12,517 bases of DNA from Thermoplasmatota archaeon (GTDB lineage: Archaea; Thermoplasmatota; E2; DHVEG-1), in assembly GCA_030612095.1 (NCBI GenBank), contig JAUWOO010000039.1, positions 1-12,517 on the forward strand. The letters are read 5' to 3'. Below are positions 1 through 6,918 of the stretch, in pieces. Under the pieces are notes generated by a model that was not told the DNA's origin, ran no database searches, and saw only the letters and a program-made list of their open reading frames with translations. The stretch's first letter is position 1. Every line of letters begins with the position of its first letter. The translations under genes and the position numbers were made by a program.

Positions 1-1
1 T

Positions 2-577
2 TTATTGGCACTTTCTTCACATAAAATTTATGGCCCTAAGGGTGCTGGGGCTCTTTATGTCAGAAATGGTGTGAAGTTACAAACAATAGCGCATGGTGGT
101 GGACACGAAAAGGGGCTTAGAAGTAGTACGTATAACACGCCTGGTGTTGTTGGTCTTGGTAAAGCATGTGAGTTAGGAAAGACAAGACTCAAAGAGGATA
201 TGGCACATCTTAAAAATTTGAGAGACATGCTGATTAAAGACATATTAAAAATAGAGGAAAGTTATCTTAATGGTCATCCTAAGAAGCGTTTAGTTAATAA
301 TGCTCATTTTAGATTTACTGCAATTGAGGGAGAATCTCTTAATCTTATGCTTGATGACAAAGGAATTGCTGCTGCTACCGGCTCTGCGTGTTCTTCGAAA
401 AAATTACAGGCATCACATGTATTGTTGGCCATTGGTCTTAAACCTGAAGAGGCACATGGATCATTGCGGTTAACACTTGGTAGAATGAACACTAAAGAAG
501 ATGTTGGATATGTTGTGGAAGTGCTACCTGAAATAGTACAAAATCTTAGGAACATGTCTCCATTATGGAATAGATAA
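2..577 (+). CDS. iscS: Cysteine desulfurase (IscS/NifS family), C-terminal part; 5' end outside the window
   Basis: A PLP-dependent enzyme that takes sulfur from L-cysteine as an enzyme persulfide and passes it to Fe-S cluster assembly and other thiolation routes. The frame is open from base 2, so the gene begins upstream; the TTG at 5 is internal. Visible motifs are SSHKIYGPKG, whose Lys (codon 23-25) is the expected PLP Schiff-base lysine, RSSTYNTPG (the RSGTxN-type phosphate-binding loop), and GSACSSKK near codon 129 counted from base 5. The Cys of GSACSS is the expected persulfide-forming residue, and the following 'SHVLLAIGL' is typical of group I (IscS/NifS) rather than SufS. About 190 residues are present, roughly half of a normal 380-400 residue enzyme. 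The iscU gene begins 11 nt downstream, so the two are probably cotranscribed. Family assignment is secure; the exact physiological branch is inferred from the neighbour. Confidence 0.95.
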   Translation, partial: LLALSSHKIYGPKGAGALYVRNGVKLQTIAHGGGHEKGLRSSTYNTPGVVGLGKACELGKTRLKEDMAHLKNLRDMLIKDILKIEESYLNGHPKKRLVNNAHFRFTAIEGESLNLMLDDKGIAAATGSACSSKKLQASHVLLAIGLKPEEAHGSLRLTLGRMNTKEDVGYVVEVLPEIVQNLRNMSPLWNR

Positions 578-588
578 AGGCATTGCTT

Positions 589-969
589 ATGGATGAACAG
601 TATACTGAAATGGTAAAGGATCATTTCTTCAATCCAAGAAATGTTGGTGAAATAAAAGATGCTGATGGTGTTGGCACGGTAGGAAATCCTATATGTGGTG
701 ATATCATGACTATTTATATCAAAGTAAAAGATGAAATAATTATTGATATAAAATTTAAGACATTCGGATGCGCTGCGGCTATAGCCACTAGCAGCATATT
801 GACTGAAATGGCTAAAGGAAAAATGTTAGATGAGGCACTTAAAATAACGCGAGATGATGTTGCCAATGAACTTGGAGGGCTACCAGCCATAAAGCTTCAT
901 TGTTCCAATCTTGCTGCAGATGCACTTCGAAAGGCAATAAAAGATTATAGAAAAAAAAATAAAAGGTGA
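589..969 (+). CDS. iscU: IscU/NifU-type Fe-S cluster scaffold protein
   Basis: A scaffold on which [2Fe-2S]/[4Fe-4S] clusters are built from sulfur delivered by the cysteine desulfurase just upstream. The three cluster-ligand Cys are present at about residues 36 (GNPICGD), 61 (FGCAAAIA) and 105 (KLHCSNLA), with the conserved Asp two residues after the first Cys. The length of 126 residues fits single-domain IscU. I chose the ATG at 589 rather than the in-frame TTG at 583, because homologues begin a few residues before the 'Y..V.DHF.NPRNVG' motif and AAAGG (576-580) sits 8 nt upstream as a weak ribosome site. The C-terminus is Lys-rich (DYRKKNKR). The stop codon is part of the ribosome binding site of the next gene, which points to translational coupling. 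Confidence 0.93.
   Translation: MDEQYTEMVKDHFFNPRNVGEIKDADGVGTVGNPICGDIMTIYIKVKDEIIIDIKFKTFGCAAAIATSSILTEMAKGKMLDEALKITRDDVANELGGLPAIKLHCSNLAADALRKAIKDYRKKNKR
964..969 (+). promoter_or_regulatory. Ribosome binding site of queD
   Basis: AGGTGA lies 4 nt before the ATG at 974 and contains the TGA stop of iscU. It supports the queD start and coupled translation of the two genes. The spacing is shorter than usual. Confidence 0.55.
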
Positions 970-973
970 GTTT

Positions 974-1459
974 ATGAGTTCATATATATACATTGACGGA
1001 TGGAAATCAAACATAAGGTTTTCCTCTGCCCACATAATACCTGAATATGAGAAATGTGGAAGACTGCATGGACATACTTATGCGGTTCATGCAAAGGTGG
1101 TTGGTAAACCGGACGAAAAAGGTATAATTCTAGATTTCTCCATATTAAAAGATGCGCTTAGAGCGGCGGTGGGTATGTTGGATCACAGGATATTAATTCC
1201 TGAAAAAAGCGGTGTTGTAACCATTGAAAGGGAAAATGATAGTATTAAACTGAATTCTCTTGGAAAACTCTATGTTTTCCCCATGAATGATTGTGTTCTG
1301 TTACCAATTAGCTCTACATCAGCAGAAAAACTTGCACAATATATATTGGAGATAATTGTAGAAAAGATTCCTTTATCAAAACAGATAGAAAGTATAGAGA
1401 TAGGTGTAGATGAGGGATTTGGCCAGGGTGCAAGAATGTCAAAAACATTTGAGGAGTAA
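974..1459 (+). CDS. queD: 6-carboxytetrahydropterin synthase (QueD) / 6-pyruvoyl-tetrahydropterin synthase family
   Basis: It probably converts 7,8-dihydroneopterin triphosphate to 6-carboxy-5,6,7,8-tetrahydropterin, the second step toward preQ0 and archaeosine. Zinc-ligand histidines are visible at 20 (FSSAH) and at 32 and 34 (HGH). Cys28 lies four residues before the first His of HGH, giving the CxxxHGH arrangement of QueD, and Asp70-His71 (LDHRIL) supply the other catalytic residues. The STSAEKLA stretch near 115-121 and the EIGVDEG near 142-148 match the substrate-binding C-terminal half. At 161 residues it is longer than a minimal QueD of about 120; the extra material lies around residues 78-105. 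queC follows after 8 nt, which strongly supports the archaeosine role over pterin or folate metabolism. QueE, the next enzyme, is not in the window. Confidence 0.9.
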   Translation: MSSYIYIDGWKSNIRFSSAHIIPEYEKCGRLHGHTYAVHAKVVGKPDEKGIILDFSILKDALRAAVGMLDHRILIPEKSGVVTIERENDSIKLNSLGKLYVFPMNDCVLLPISSTSAEKLAQYILEIIVEKIPLSKQIESIEIGVDEGFGQGARMSKTFEE

Positions 1460-1467
1460 CTTTTTAC

Positions 1468-2169
1468 ATGGTGCAAAGTGCGGTCTGTCTTATATCCGGG
1501 GGACTCGATTCTTGTGTTACAGCATTTATAGCAAAAAACAAAGGCTGTAACATATATGCTCTGTCCTTTAACTATGGGCAACGACATAAAAAAGAAATAG
1601 AATGTTCAAAAGATGTTTCGTCTGCAGTAAAAGCAAAAGACCACATTATTTTTGATCTTGATCTCCATAGGTTTGGCAAGTCATCATTGGTAGATGCTTC
1701 TTCAGATATACCCGAGAGTTATAACCTAGAAAATATTGGAAAAACTATACCTTCTACTTATGTACCAGCAAGAAACACGGTTTTTTTATCCATTGCTTTG
1801 GCATACGCAGAGGCTATTGATGCCGATGCAATATTCATTGGTGCTACTGCCCAAGATTATTCTGGCTATCCTGATTGTCGACCTGAATACATAAAGGCAT
1901 ATCAAAAAATGGCAGATCTTGCAACCAAGAGAGGGGTCAAGGGAAAATCCATTAGAATAGAAGCACCACTGCTTTATCTCACAAAGGCTGAGATAATAAA
2001 AAAAGGTTTGGAACTTCGTACTCCTCTTGAAAAAACGTGGTCTTGCTACCAAGGTGGTAGAAAAGCTTGTGGCAAATGTGATTCTTGTTTACTTAGATTG
2101 AAAGGTTTTAAAGAAGCGGGATATCACGATCCGATAGATTACAAGTCTTTGCCGGATTGGTACAAATAG
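1468..2169 (+). CDS. queC: 7-cyano-7-deazaguanine (preQ0) synthase QueC
   Basis: An ATP-dependent enzyme that converts 7-carboxy-7-deazaguanine and ammonia to preQ0, the base that archaeal TGT inserts at tRNA position 15 on the way to archaeosine. The N-terminal PP-loop SGGLDS (residues 10-15) marks the N-type ATP pyrophosphatase fold. VPARN (99-103) and the DYSGYPDCRPEY block (130-141) are characteristic of QueC. Four zinc-ligand Cys are seen at 193, 201, 204 and 207 (SCYQGGRKACGKCDSC). The length of 233 residues is normal. The ATG at 1468 follows GAGGAG (1451-1456), which lies inside the end of queD. The gene ends 15 nt before the convergent signal peptidase gene. Identification is secure. 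Confidence 0.96.
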   Translation: MVQSAVCLISGGLDSCVTAFIAKNKGCNIYALSFNYGQRHKKEIECSKDVSSAVKAKDHIIFDLDLHRFGKSSLVDASSDIPESYNLENIGKTIPSTYVPARNTVFLSIALAYAEAIDADAIFIGATAQDYSGYPDCRPEYIKAYQKMADLATKRGVKGKSIRIEAPLLYLTKAEIIKKGLELRTPLEKTWSCYQGGRKACGKCDSCLLRLKGFKEAGYHDPIDYKSLPDWYK

Positions 2170-2184
2170 AGATATAGTCAGCAT

Positions 2185-3024
2185 TCACCTGTTCTTTCTT
2201 TTGTAGTAATCATAGACATCCAAAGATATTGGTATGGTTATGAGAATAACTATTAGTATCACTAGGCATGTAATACAGTCTGAAGGCACATTATTTACTG
2301 TAGGTTTCTCTTTTCCGCCCCAGAAGCCCCCCGATACTAAGTCGTTGAAAAGGAGATTTATTGTTCCAATCCACGGTAGCTCTGATCGTGCTTTTCCTGT
2401 TATCCATTCCGCTTTTATTGGTTCACTGCAGATACCGCCTGCCTGATCACATCTATTATTTGTGATCGGGTTATCTCCTTGTGTTATGAATCCAGAATGG
2501 CTTGGTTTGTAGTTATTTAGGCCGAGTTCGCCAATGGTTACAGATGTCTCGTTATATAATCCATATTCTTCTACGGTGTAAGTTTCATATGTTTCATTGT
2601 ATTCTATCCAGCATCTTGCTCTATGTATTATCTGGTCACTATCGGATCTCCCGTATTTCTTATATATAATAACGTCCCCGTAATCTCCATATGTCTGCAA
2701 GCTACCTTCACCTTCTGCTTTTGCACCGCCAAAATCACTGCCCCGAGTAATTACATCATTTCTACCATTTACTTTTACCAGGAGCACCATATCACCAGCA
2801 TCTATTGTACCAAGTCTCCCAAATGGTTCATTCTCATGCATCATGCTGCCAGATTCTATGGCAACCATAGGTGCGCCAAACCATTGACCTGTATATGTCC
2901 ATAGTGCCATCAGTATCATAAAAACTACAAATAAAGCAACAACGACGTCTCTAATTAACGATATTTTTTCGTTATCACTATGCCAAAACCGTAAAAATAA
3001 ATCTTTGAGATATTTAATATTCAT
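2185..3024 (-). CDS. Signal peptidase I, archaeal/ER type (S26B)
   Basis: A membrane-bound serine protease that removes signal peptides from Sec- or Tat-exported preproteins on the outer face of the cytoplasmic membrane. A hydrophobic segment at about residues 26-45 anchors the N-terminus. The catalytic Ser is in ESGSMMH (Ser60). The archaeal/eukaryotic His replaces the bacterial Lys in QIIHRARCWIEY (His134), and GFITQGDNP supplies the Asp at 184. A second hydrophobic stretch (about 250-268) precedes a basic tail (YKRKNR), so the C-terminus probably crosses the membrane again. The length of 279 residues is long for the family because of inserts around 90-115 and 140-175. The start overlaps the stop of nob1 by 4 nt (ATGA), a sign of coupled translation. 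The two secreted beta-helix proteins nearby are plausible substrates, though this is only inference. Confidence 0.88.
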   Translation of the reverse strand: MNIKYLKDLFLRFWHSDNEKISLIRDVVVALFVVFMILMALWTYTGQWFGAPMVAIESGSMMHENEPFGRLGTIDAGDMVLLVKVNGRNDVITRGSDFGGAKAEGEGSLQTYGDYGDVIIYKKYGRSDSDQIIHRARCWIEYNETYETYTVEEYGLYNETSVTIGELGLNNYKPSHSGFITQGDNPITNNRCDQAGGICSEPIKAEWITGKARSELPWIGTINLLFNDLVSGGFWGGKEKPTVNNVPSDCITCLVILIVILITIPISLDVYDYYKRKNR

Positions 3025-3572
3025 CTGTCATCCCTTCCTCTCTTTCTGATGTTCCCCCTATTTGATACAATGCTTTTTGTCGCAGATCCACATATAGGAC
3101 ATATCTTTAAGTTTTCTTTGAAATTTTTACCGCACCCTAGACATCGACGACTCCATATAAACCTTTTTGTTATTCCTCTTTGACTGATGCTTTCAAATTT
3201 TATGTTTAGAACGTGTGCTACATTTTGGATGGAGTAATCATCTGTTAAAATGATGGACTCTTTGTCATCATCTGCATTTATGTCTAATGCAAGAGCCAAT
3301 ACACTCATATCGGCCTCTGATAACCTGTCTAGATCTCCTGTTTCATTAGAAATAGTCTTTATCTTATCAATTGAGCCTTTAGATGGAGAATTAATAGCCA
3401 ATCCCTTTTCCATAAGGAATTGTAACGCCTGATAGTCCCTTCCACCTGGTTTTAGCTCATCGGAAACACTAGATGTAGTAATCATTATAGCATTGTCTAA
3501 ATTGATTGGCTTACCTGAAAGAATTGCCGATGTGTCTATTATAAATATCCTTGATTTCTTCTTAGGGTTCAT
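3021..3572 (-). CDS. nob1: Endoribonuclease Nob1 (PIN domain plus zinc ribbon)
   Basis: Nob1 cuts the 3' end of pre-16S rRNA during final maturation of the 30S subunit. The N-terminal PIN domain begins FIIDTSAIL (first acidic residue Asp13), continues through SVSDEL (38-39) and LSEADMSVLALA (about 85-95), and ends with LTDDYSIQN (Asp111-Asp112), giving the acidic metal-binding set. The C-terminal zinc ribbon has Cys144, Cys147, Cys158 and Cys161 (CLGCGK and CPICGS) followed by a basic tail. The length of 183 residues fits archaeal Nob1, which lacks the eukaryotic extensions. The gene lies 69 nt downstream of hisS and is probably cotranscribed with it. A T/A-rich stretch at 3598-3613 could hold a promoter of its own, but I cannot show that. 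No good Shine-Dalgarno precedes the ATG. Confidence 0.92.
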   Translation of the reverse strand: MNPKKKSRIFIIDTSAILSGKPINLDNAIMITTSSVSDELKPGGRDYQALQFLMEKGLAINSPSKGSIDKIKTISNETGDLDRLSEADMSVLALALDINADDDKESIILTDDYSIQNVAHVLNIKFESISQRGITKRFIWSRRCLGCGKNFKENLKICPICGSATKSIVSNRGNIRKRGRDDR

Positions 3573-3641
3573 CCAAGGTGAGGGTAAGCATTCTTTTGAT
3601 ATTTTATTTTAACCCACTGGGATTCTGAGAATAAAATAAGA

Positions 3642-4910
3642 TCAGATTCTTTGACTTGCTGGTGGATAATCATTTATATTTACGAGCTTTTGTTCTCCAC
3701 TTTTCATGTCTCTTACAGTCATAGAGTCCTGTTCCACTTCTTTTGGACCGATTATTATGACTTTTTCTGCATCTATTGAACTGGCATATTTTATACTCTT
3801 ACCTATTCCCCTTTTTAAGAGGTCTATGTCCGTTGAAATGTTTTGATTTCTTAGTTTTTGGACTATCTCCAATGCTTTACTTGTCATATCTTCATTTACT
3901 GGTATTACATAGACATCTATTTTTGGTGTGGGAAATTGATATTCCTCTGCCTCTAGGGCAACAATAGTGCGATCAAAACCTATTGCAAAGCCTGCAGTGG
4001 ATGATTCTCTCCCGCCGAACATAGAGATGAGTTCGTAAGCGCCTCCGCCACACAGCTGTTTTTCCGCTCCAAGTGATGGTGCCTCTATTTCAAAAACAAT
4101 CCCCTTGTAATAGTCAAGACCTCTAACTATACTCATCTTCAGCTGATATTTCTTCACATTAAATGAGGCTTCCAATAACTCAAGGATTTTTTCCAGGTTT
4201 GATAACTCTTCTTTAGATTTTTCTTCTTCTTTTATGTAGTTTGAAATTTTCTTTATGTCTGAAGTCTGGAGCACCTCTAGAAAATCATCCGCATCTTCTT
4301 TTTTAATCCCAAAATCATGCAGTGCAGACAAAACGTCTTCAAATTGAGATTTATCTATTAAAGGTATCAGATATTTTTGTTTGTCTTTTGGCAACTTAAG
4401 CACATCAAACATTGAGGACAAGACACTAAGATTTCCAATATTTAGTTTCATATTTTTTAGGCCAACTTTTTCCAAAATTGTGTATGCCATGGCAATAAGT
4501 TCAGCATAAGCTATTGGTGTGTCAGTCCCAATGAGTTCGCAACCTGCCTGTTTAAATTCCCTATATCTGCCTTTTTGAGGCCTATCATATCTAAAACAAT
4601 TGCCAAAATAGAATAACTTCAAAGGCTTTGGTTCCATTTGCAATTTATCGACATAAAAACGCATTACGGGGGCAGTTAATTCTGGCCTCAGGGCAAGATT
4701 TCTGCCACCCTTATCACTAAAAGAATAAATCTCATCTATAACTGCATCGCCCGATTTCGCTGTAAAGAGTTCCAAAGTTTCGAACATTGGGGTCTGAATT
4801 TCCCTGTATCCGAATGTCTTAAAAGTTGATCGCATACATTCTTCAACATATCTTCGTTTTTCCATTTCTTTCGGAGAAAAATCTCTTGTTCCCCTAGGTA
4901 TTTTGAACAC
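3642..4910 (-). CDS. hisS: Histidyl-tRNA synthetase
   Basis: A class II aminoacyl-tRNA synthetase that charges tRNA-His. Motif 1 lies around residues 36-46. Motif 2 is visible at 106-125 (FRYDRPQKGRYREF, then the GCE). The histidine-specific RGLDYY is at 263-268, the CGGGAYE loop at 287-293, and motif 3 is AGFAIGFDR (306-314). The insertion domain falls between about 175 and 255, and the anticodon-binding domain from about 330 to the end. The length of 422 residues is normal. Translation starts at a GTG; no Shine-Dalgarno is present, but a TATA-like element about 27 nt upstream suggests a leaderless mRNA. It heads the hisS-nob1-signal peptidase transcript. Family assignment is certain. Confidence 0.97.
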   Translation of the reverse strand: MFKIPRGTRDFSPKEMEKRRYVEECMRSTFKTFGYREIQTPMFETLELFTAKSGDAVIDEIYSFSDKGGRNLALRPELTAPVMRFYVDKLQMEPKPLKLFYFGNCFRYDRPQKGRYREFKQAGCELIGTDTPIAYAELIAMAYTILEKVGLKNMKLNIGNLSVLSSMFDVLKLPKDKQKYLIPLIDKSQFEDVLSALHDFGIKKEDADDFLEVLQTSDIKKISNYIKEEEKSKEELSNLEKILELLEASFNVKKYQLKMSIVRGLDYYKGIVFEIEAPSLGAEKQLCGGGAYELISMFGGRESSTAGFAIGFDRTIVALEAEEYQFPTPKIDVYVIPVNEDMTSKALEIVQKLRNQNISTDIDLLKRGIGKSIKYASSIDAEKVIIIGPKEVEQDSMTVRDMKSGEQKLVNINDYPPASQRI

Positions 4911-4933
4911 GTTTTGATTGTATAAAAACTGCG

Positions 4934-4941
4934 TTTAATAT
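4934..4941 (-). promoter_or_regulatory. Putative TATA box of hisS
   Basis: On the - strand this reads ATATTAAA, 24-31 nt upstream of the hisS GTG start. Archaeal TATA boxes lie about 26 nt before the transcription start, so transcription would begin at or next to the GTG, giving a leaderless message. That agrees with the lack of a Shine-Dalgarno sequence. The region is A+T-rich, so a chance match is possible. Confidence 0.4.
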
Positions 4942-5280
4942 TGTTTCGATATGGAAAAACTTGCTAGATTGAATATTTATTGATAGTAAAATATGCAGAA
5001 ACATATAATATTCACTAACCATTGGAGGATGATTAATTCTCGTTTACTCTTTCCTTTCCTATTCTTTAACATATTATCTCGAATTTATCAAATGAAGCGG
5101 TAGATGTGTTTTATGGTGGAGTTTCAATGAGTGGATATTGTGGAATTGTTGATTTAAGGTAGAAAATATAAATGACAGATATAAAAATGAAGCTTGCATA
5201 AATAATGATTTCAATTACAAAATATATCTCTACAGTAAAATTTAAGGCATGCTAATGTATTACATGTATGGGGAATCTAC
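4942..5280. other. Divergent intergenic region between hisS and the beta-helix genes
   Basis: An A+T-rich stretch with no gene that I can support. It must hold the promoters of both divergent transcripts. For the beta-helix genes, TAAAATTTAA (5236-5245) is a possible TATA element, and GGGG (5270-5273) is a weak ribosome site before the TTG at 5281. Two short SD-plus-ATG combinations occur. GGAGG abuts an ATG at 5029 (24 codons). GGTGGAG (5115-5121) precedes an ATG at 5127 that opens an 11-residue frame MSGYCGIVDLR ending at 5162. The latter resembles the start of class II glutamine amidotransferases such as asparagine synthase, so it may be a gene remnant, but the match is very short. No tRNA, terminator-like GC hairpin or long repeat was seen. 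Confidence 0.5.
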
Positions 5281-6918
5281 TTGTTAAAAAAGGAGTTAAC
5301 TGTTGGTATTATTCTAATCTTTGTACATTCAAGTCTTATACCAATGGTATCTAGTTATGAATCTGAAGAAAATAGAACAATCTATGTAGACGATGATGGT
5401 GGAGCAGATTATACAAATATACAGGATGCAATAGATAATGCAAGTGAGGGGGATACCATTTTTGTATATGCTGGAATTTACTCTAATTATATCCCCAAAA
5501 ATGAATATTGTTTCCTAATAGATAAATCAGTTAAATTGATTGGTGAGGATAGGAATAATACAATTATTGATGGTCAGTATTTGGAAGATATTGATATTAT
5601 TTATATTTCTGCTGATAATTTTAAAATCGATAATTTCACACTACAACATAGTGAAATAACTGGCTATGGCATTAAAATTGATGATTGTTCTAATGTAACA
5701 ATTTCAAATTGTAGTTTCTATAACCATACTTTAGCAGCTATCGAATTAATTCGTTCTTGTATGTATATTAAGATTTCAAACTGCTTGATAGCTGATAGTA
5801 ACGCTGGAATTGGATTAAACGAAGATAGTAACAATAATATGATTTCCAATTGTTATATTGATACGGAAAGAATTTCGTTGAGTTTTTCTTCTTCAAATAC
5901 TATTGTATCAAATTGTAAAATAAGAAACGGTATTAGCCTGTTCTGGGGTTCAAACAATACAATTATAAATTGTTCAATTTCAGATAACGACGAAGGAGGA
6001 TATGGCATTCAAATTGGATACACTTCAAATAATACTCTTAGAAATAATTCATTTAATAATTGTAGTATATTTTTCCAGTGTAATTTCATATATGAATATT
6101 ATCATGATATTGATTCTTCAAATTTAATCAATGGAAAACCAATATATTATTTAATTGAAGAAAATAACTTTGAATTTAATAAAACTGCTGAAATTGGGTA
6201 TATAGGTTTAATTTCATGTAGAAATATAACAGTTAAAAACCTTGATTTATATGGAGTTGCATTAGCAAACAGTTCCCTTTGTAAAGTTGATAATTGTTTT
6301 TTTGAAAATAATTATCATGGTGTAACAATTGATTTGTCATCAAATAACATTATTACTAATTGTTCATTTTCTAATATATTGGAACCTATTAGAATTTTTA
6401 AATCATTAAACAATACAATTGCAAATTGTCAAATGCCTTTTGGGCGTGAATATGGGTTTGGTGTAGACATTCGTTATTATTCATATGATAATAATATAAT
6501 GAATTGTTTAATTAATGGATTTTATTATGGTATAAGTGTTAGTGGTTATTCTAATAGGAATAATATTTCTGGTTGTGTTGTTTCTAACAATAAATATGGT
6601 ATAGACTTTGATAGTAAAGGCTCAATAACAGGTTGCAATATCTATAATAACGAATTAGGTCTCACAATCTATGGTTCAAATAATATCATAATTGGAAATA
6701 ATTTTTTCAATAATACATACAATGCTGCCGCCTCAGAATCAAATAAATGGAACATAGGTAATTTGGGTAATTATTGGGATGATTGGATAGGCATTAGATT
6801 TCCATTTTTAAGATTTCTTCCGTATCACATTTCAGGAATAAAAAACTTTGACTGGCATCCAGCAAAAGAACCATATGATATTCCAGCAGAGGGGGGCGTG
6901 ACAGGAGATGAATATTAA
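5281..6918 (+). CDS. Secreted right-handed parallel beta-helix (NosD/PbH1-like) protein
   Basis: A probable extracellular or surface-attached beta-solenoid of unknown ligand. Residues 1-25 form a Sec signal peptide (LKK, then a hydrophobic GIILIF core, cut near VSS). A module typical of archaeal NosD-like proteins follows (TIYVDDDGG, NIQDAIDNASEGDTIFV, KLIGEDRNNTIIDG; 33-98). Two runs of about 22-residue PbH1 coils (about 105-265 and 310-475) flank an INGKPIYYLIEEN segment near 283-296, as in CASH-domain proteins. Successive coils repeat an Asn-Cys (or Gly-Cys) pair. The C-terminus has GNYWDDWIG and EPYDI (496-534), then a Gly/acidic tail. There is no C-terminal membrane segment or PGF-CTERM-like sorting signal. 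The only in-frame start after the upstream stop (5236-5238) is TTG. It overlaps the next gene by 11 nt. Codon use is strongly A+T-biased and Asn-rich. Binding or carbohydrate-lyase activity cannot be told from sequence. Confidence 0.82.
   Translation: MLKKELTVGIILIFVHSSLIPMVSSYESEENRTIYVDDDGGADYTNIQDAIDNASEGDTIFVYAGIYSNYIPKNEYCFLIDKSVKLIGEDRNNTIIDGQYLEDIDIIYISADNFKIDNFTLQHSEITGYGIKIDDCSNVTISNCSFYNHTLAAIELIRSCMYIKISNCLIADSNAGIGLNEDSNNNMISNCYIDTERISLSFSSSNTIVSNCKIRNGISLFWGSNNTIINCSISDNDEGGYGIQIGYTSNNTLRNNSFNNCSIFFQCNFIYEYYHDIDSSNLINGKPIYYLIEENNFEFNKTAEIGYIGLISCRNITVKNLDLYGVALANSSLCKVDNCFFENNYHGVTIDLSSNNIITNCSFSNILEPIRIFKSLNNTIANCQMPFGREYGFGVDIRYYSYDNNIMNCLINGFYYGISVSGYSNRNNISGCVVSNNKYGIDFDSKGSITGCNIYNNELGLTIYGSNNIIIGNNFFNNTYNAAASESNKWNIGNLGNYWDDWIGIRFPFLRFLPYHISGIKNFDWHPAKEPYDIPAEGGVTGDEY

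Noticed and set aside
304..624. Antisense open frame across iscS
   Set aside because: It is a shadow of the desulfurase and IscU coding frames; no protein family is visible in it.
2623..2904. Hydrophobic + strand frame opposite the signal peptidase gene
   Set aside because: It lies wholly inside a well-supported gene on the other strand and resembles no family.
4970..5014. 8-bp inverted repeat TGAATATT ... AATATTCA upstream of hisS
   Set aside because: The arms are almost pure A/T and centred on the self-complementary AATATT; expected by chance in this composition, with a 29-nt spacer.
5029..5103. 24-codon frame from an ATG directly abutting GGAGG
   Set aside because: There is no spacing between the SD-like sequence and the ATG, and the peptide has no recognisable features.
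5686..6700. Repeated AAT-TGT-rich DNA in the first beta-helix gene considered as a tandem DNA repeat
   Set aside because: The periodicity is at protein level (PbH1 coils with Asn-Cys); the DNA units are too diverged and uneven in length to be a nucleotide repeat array.
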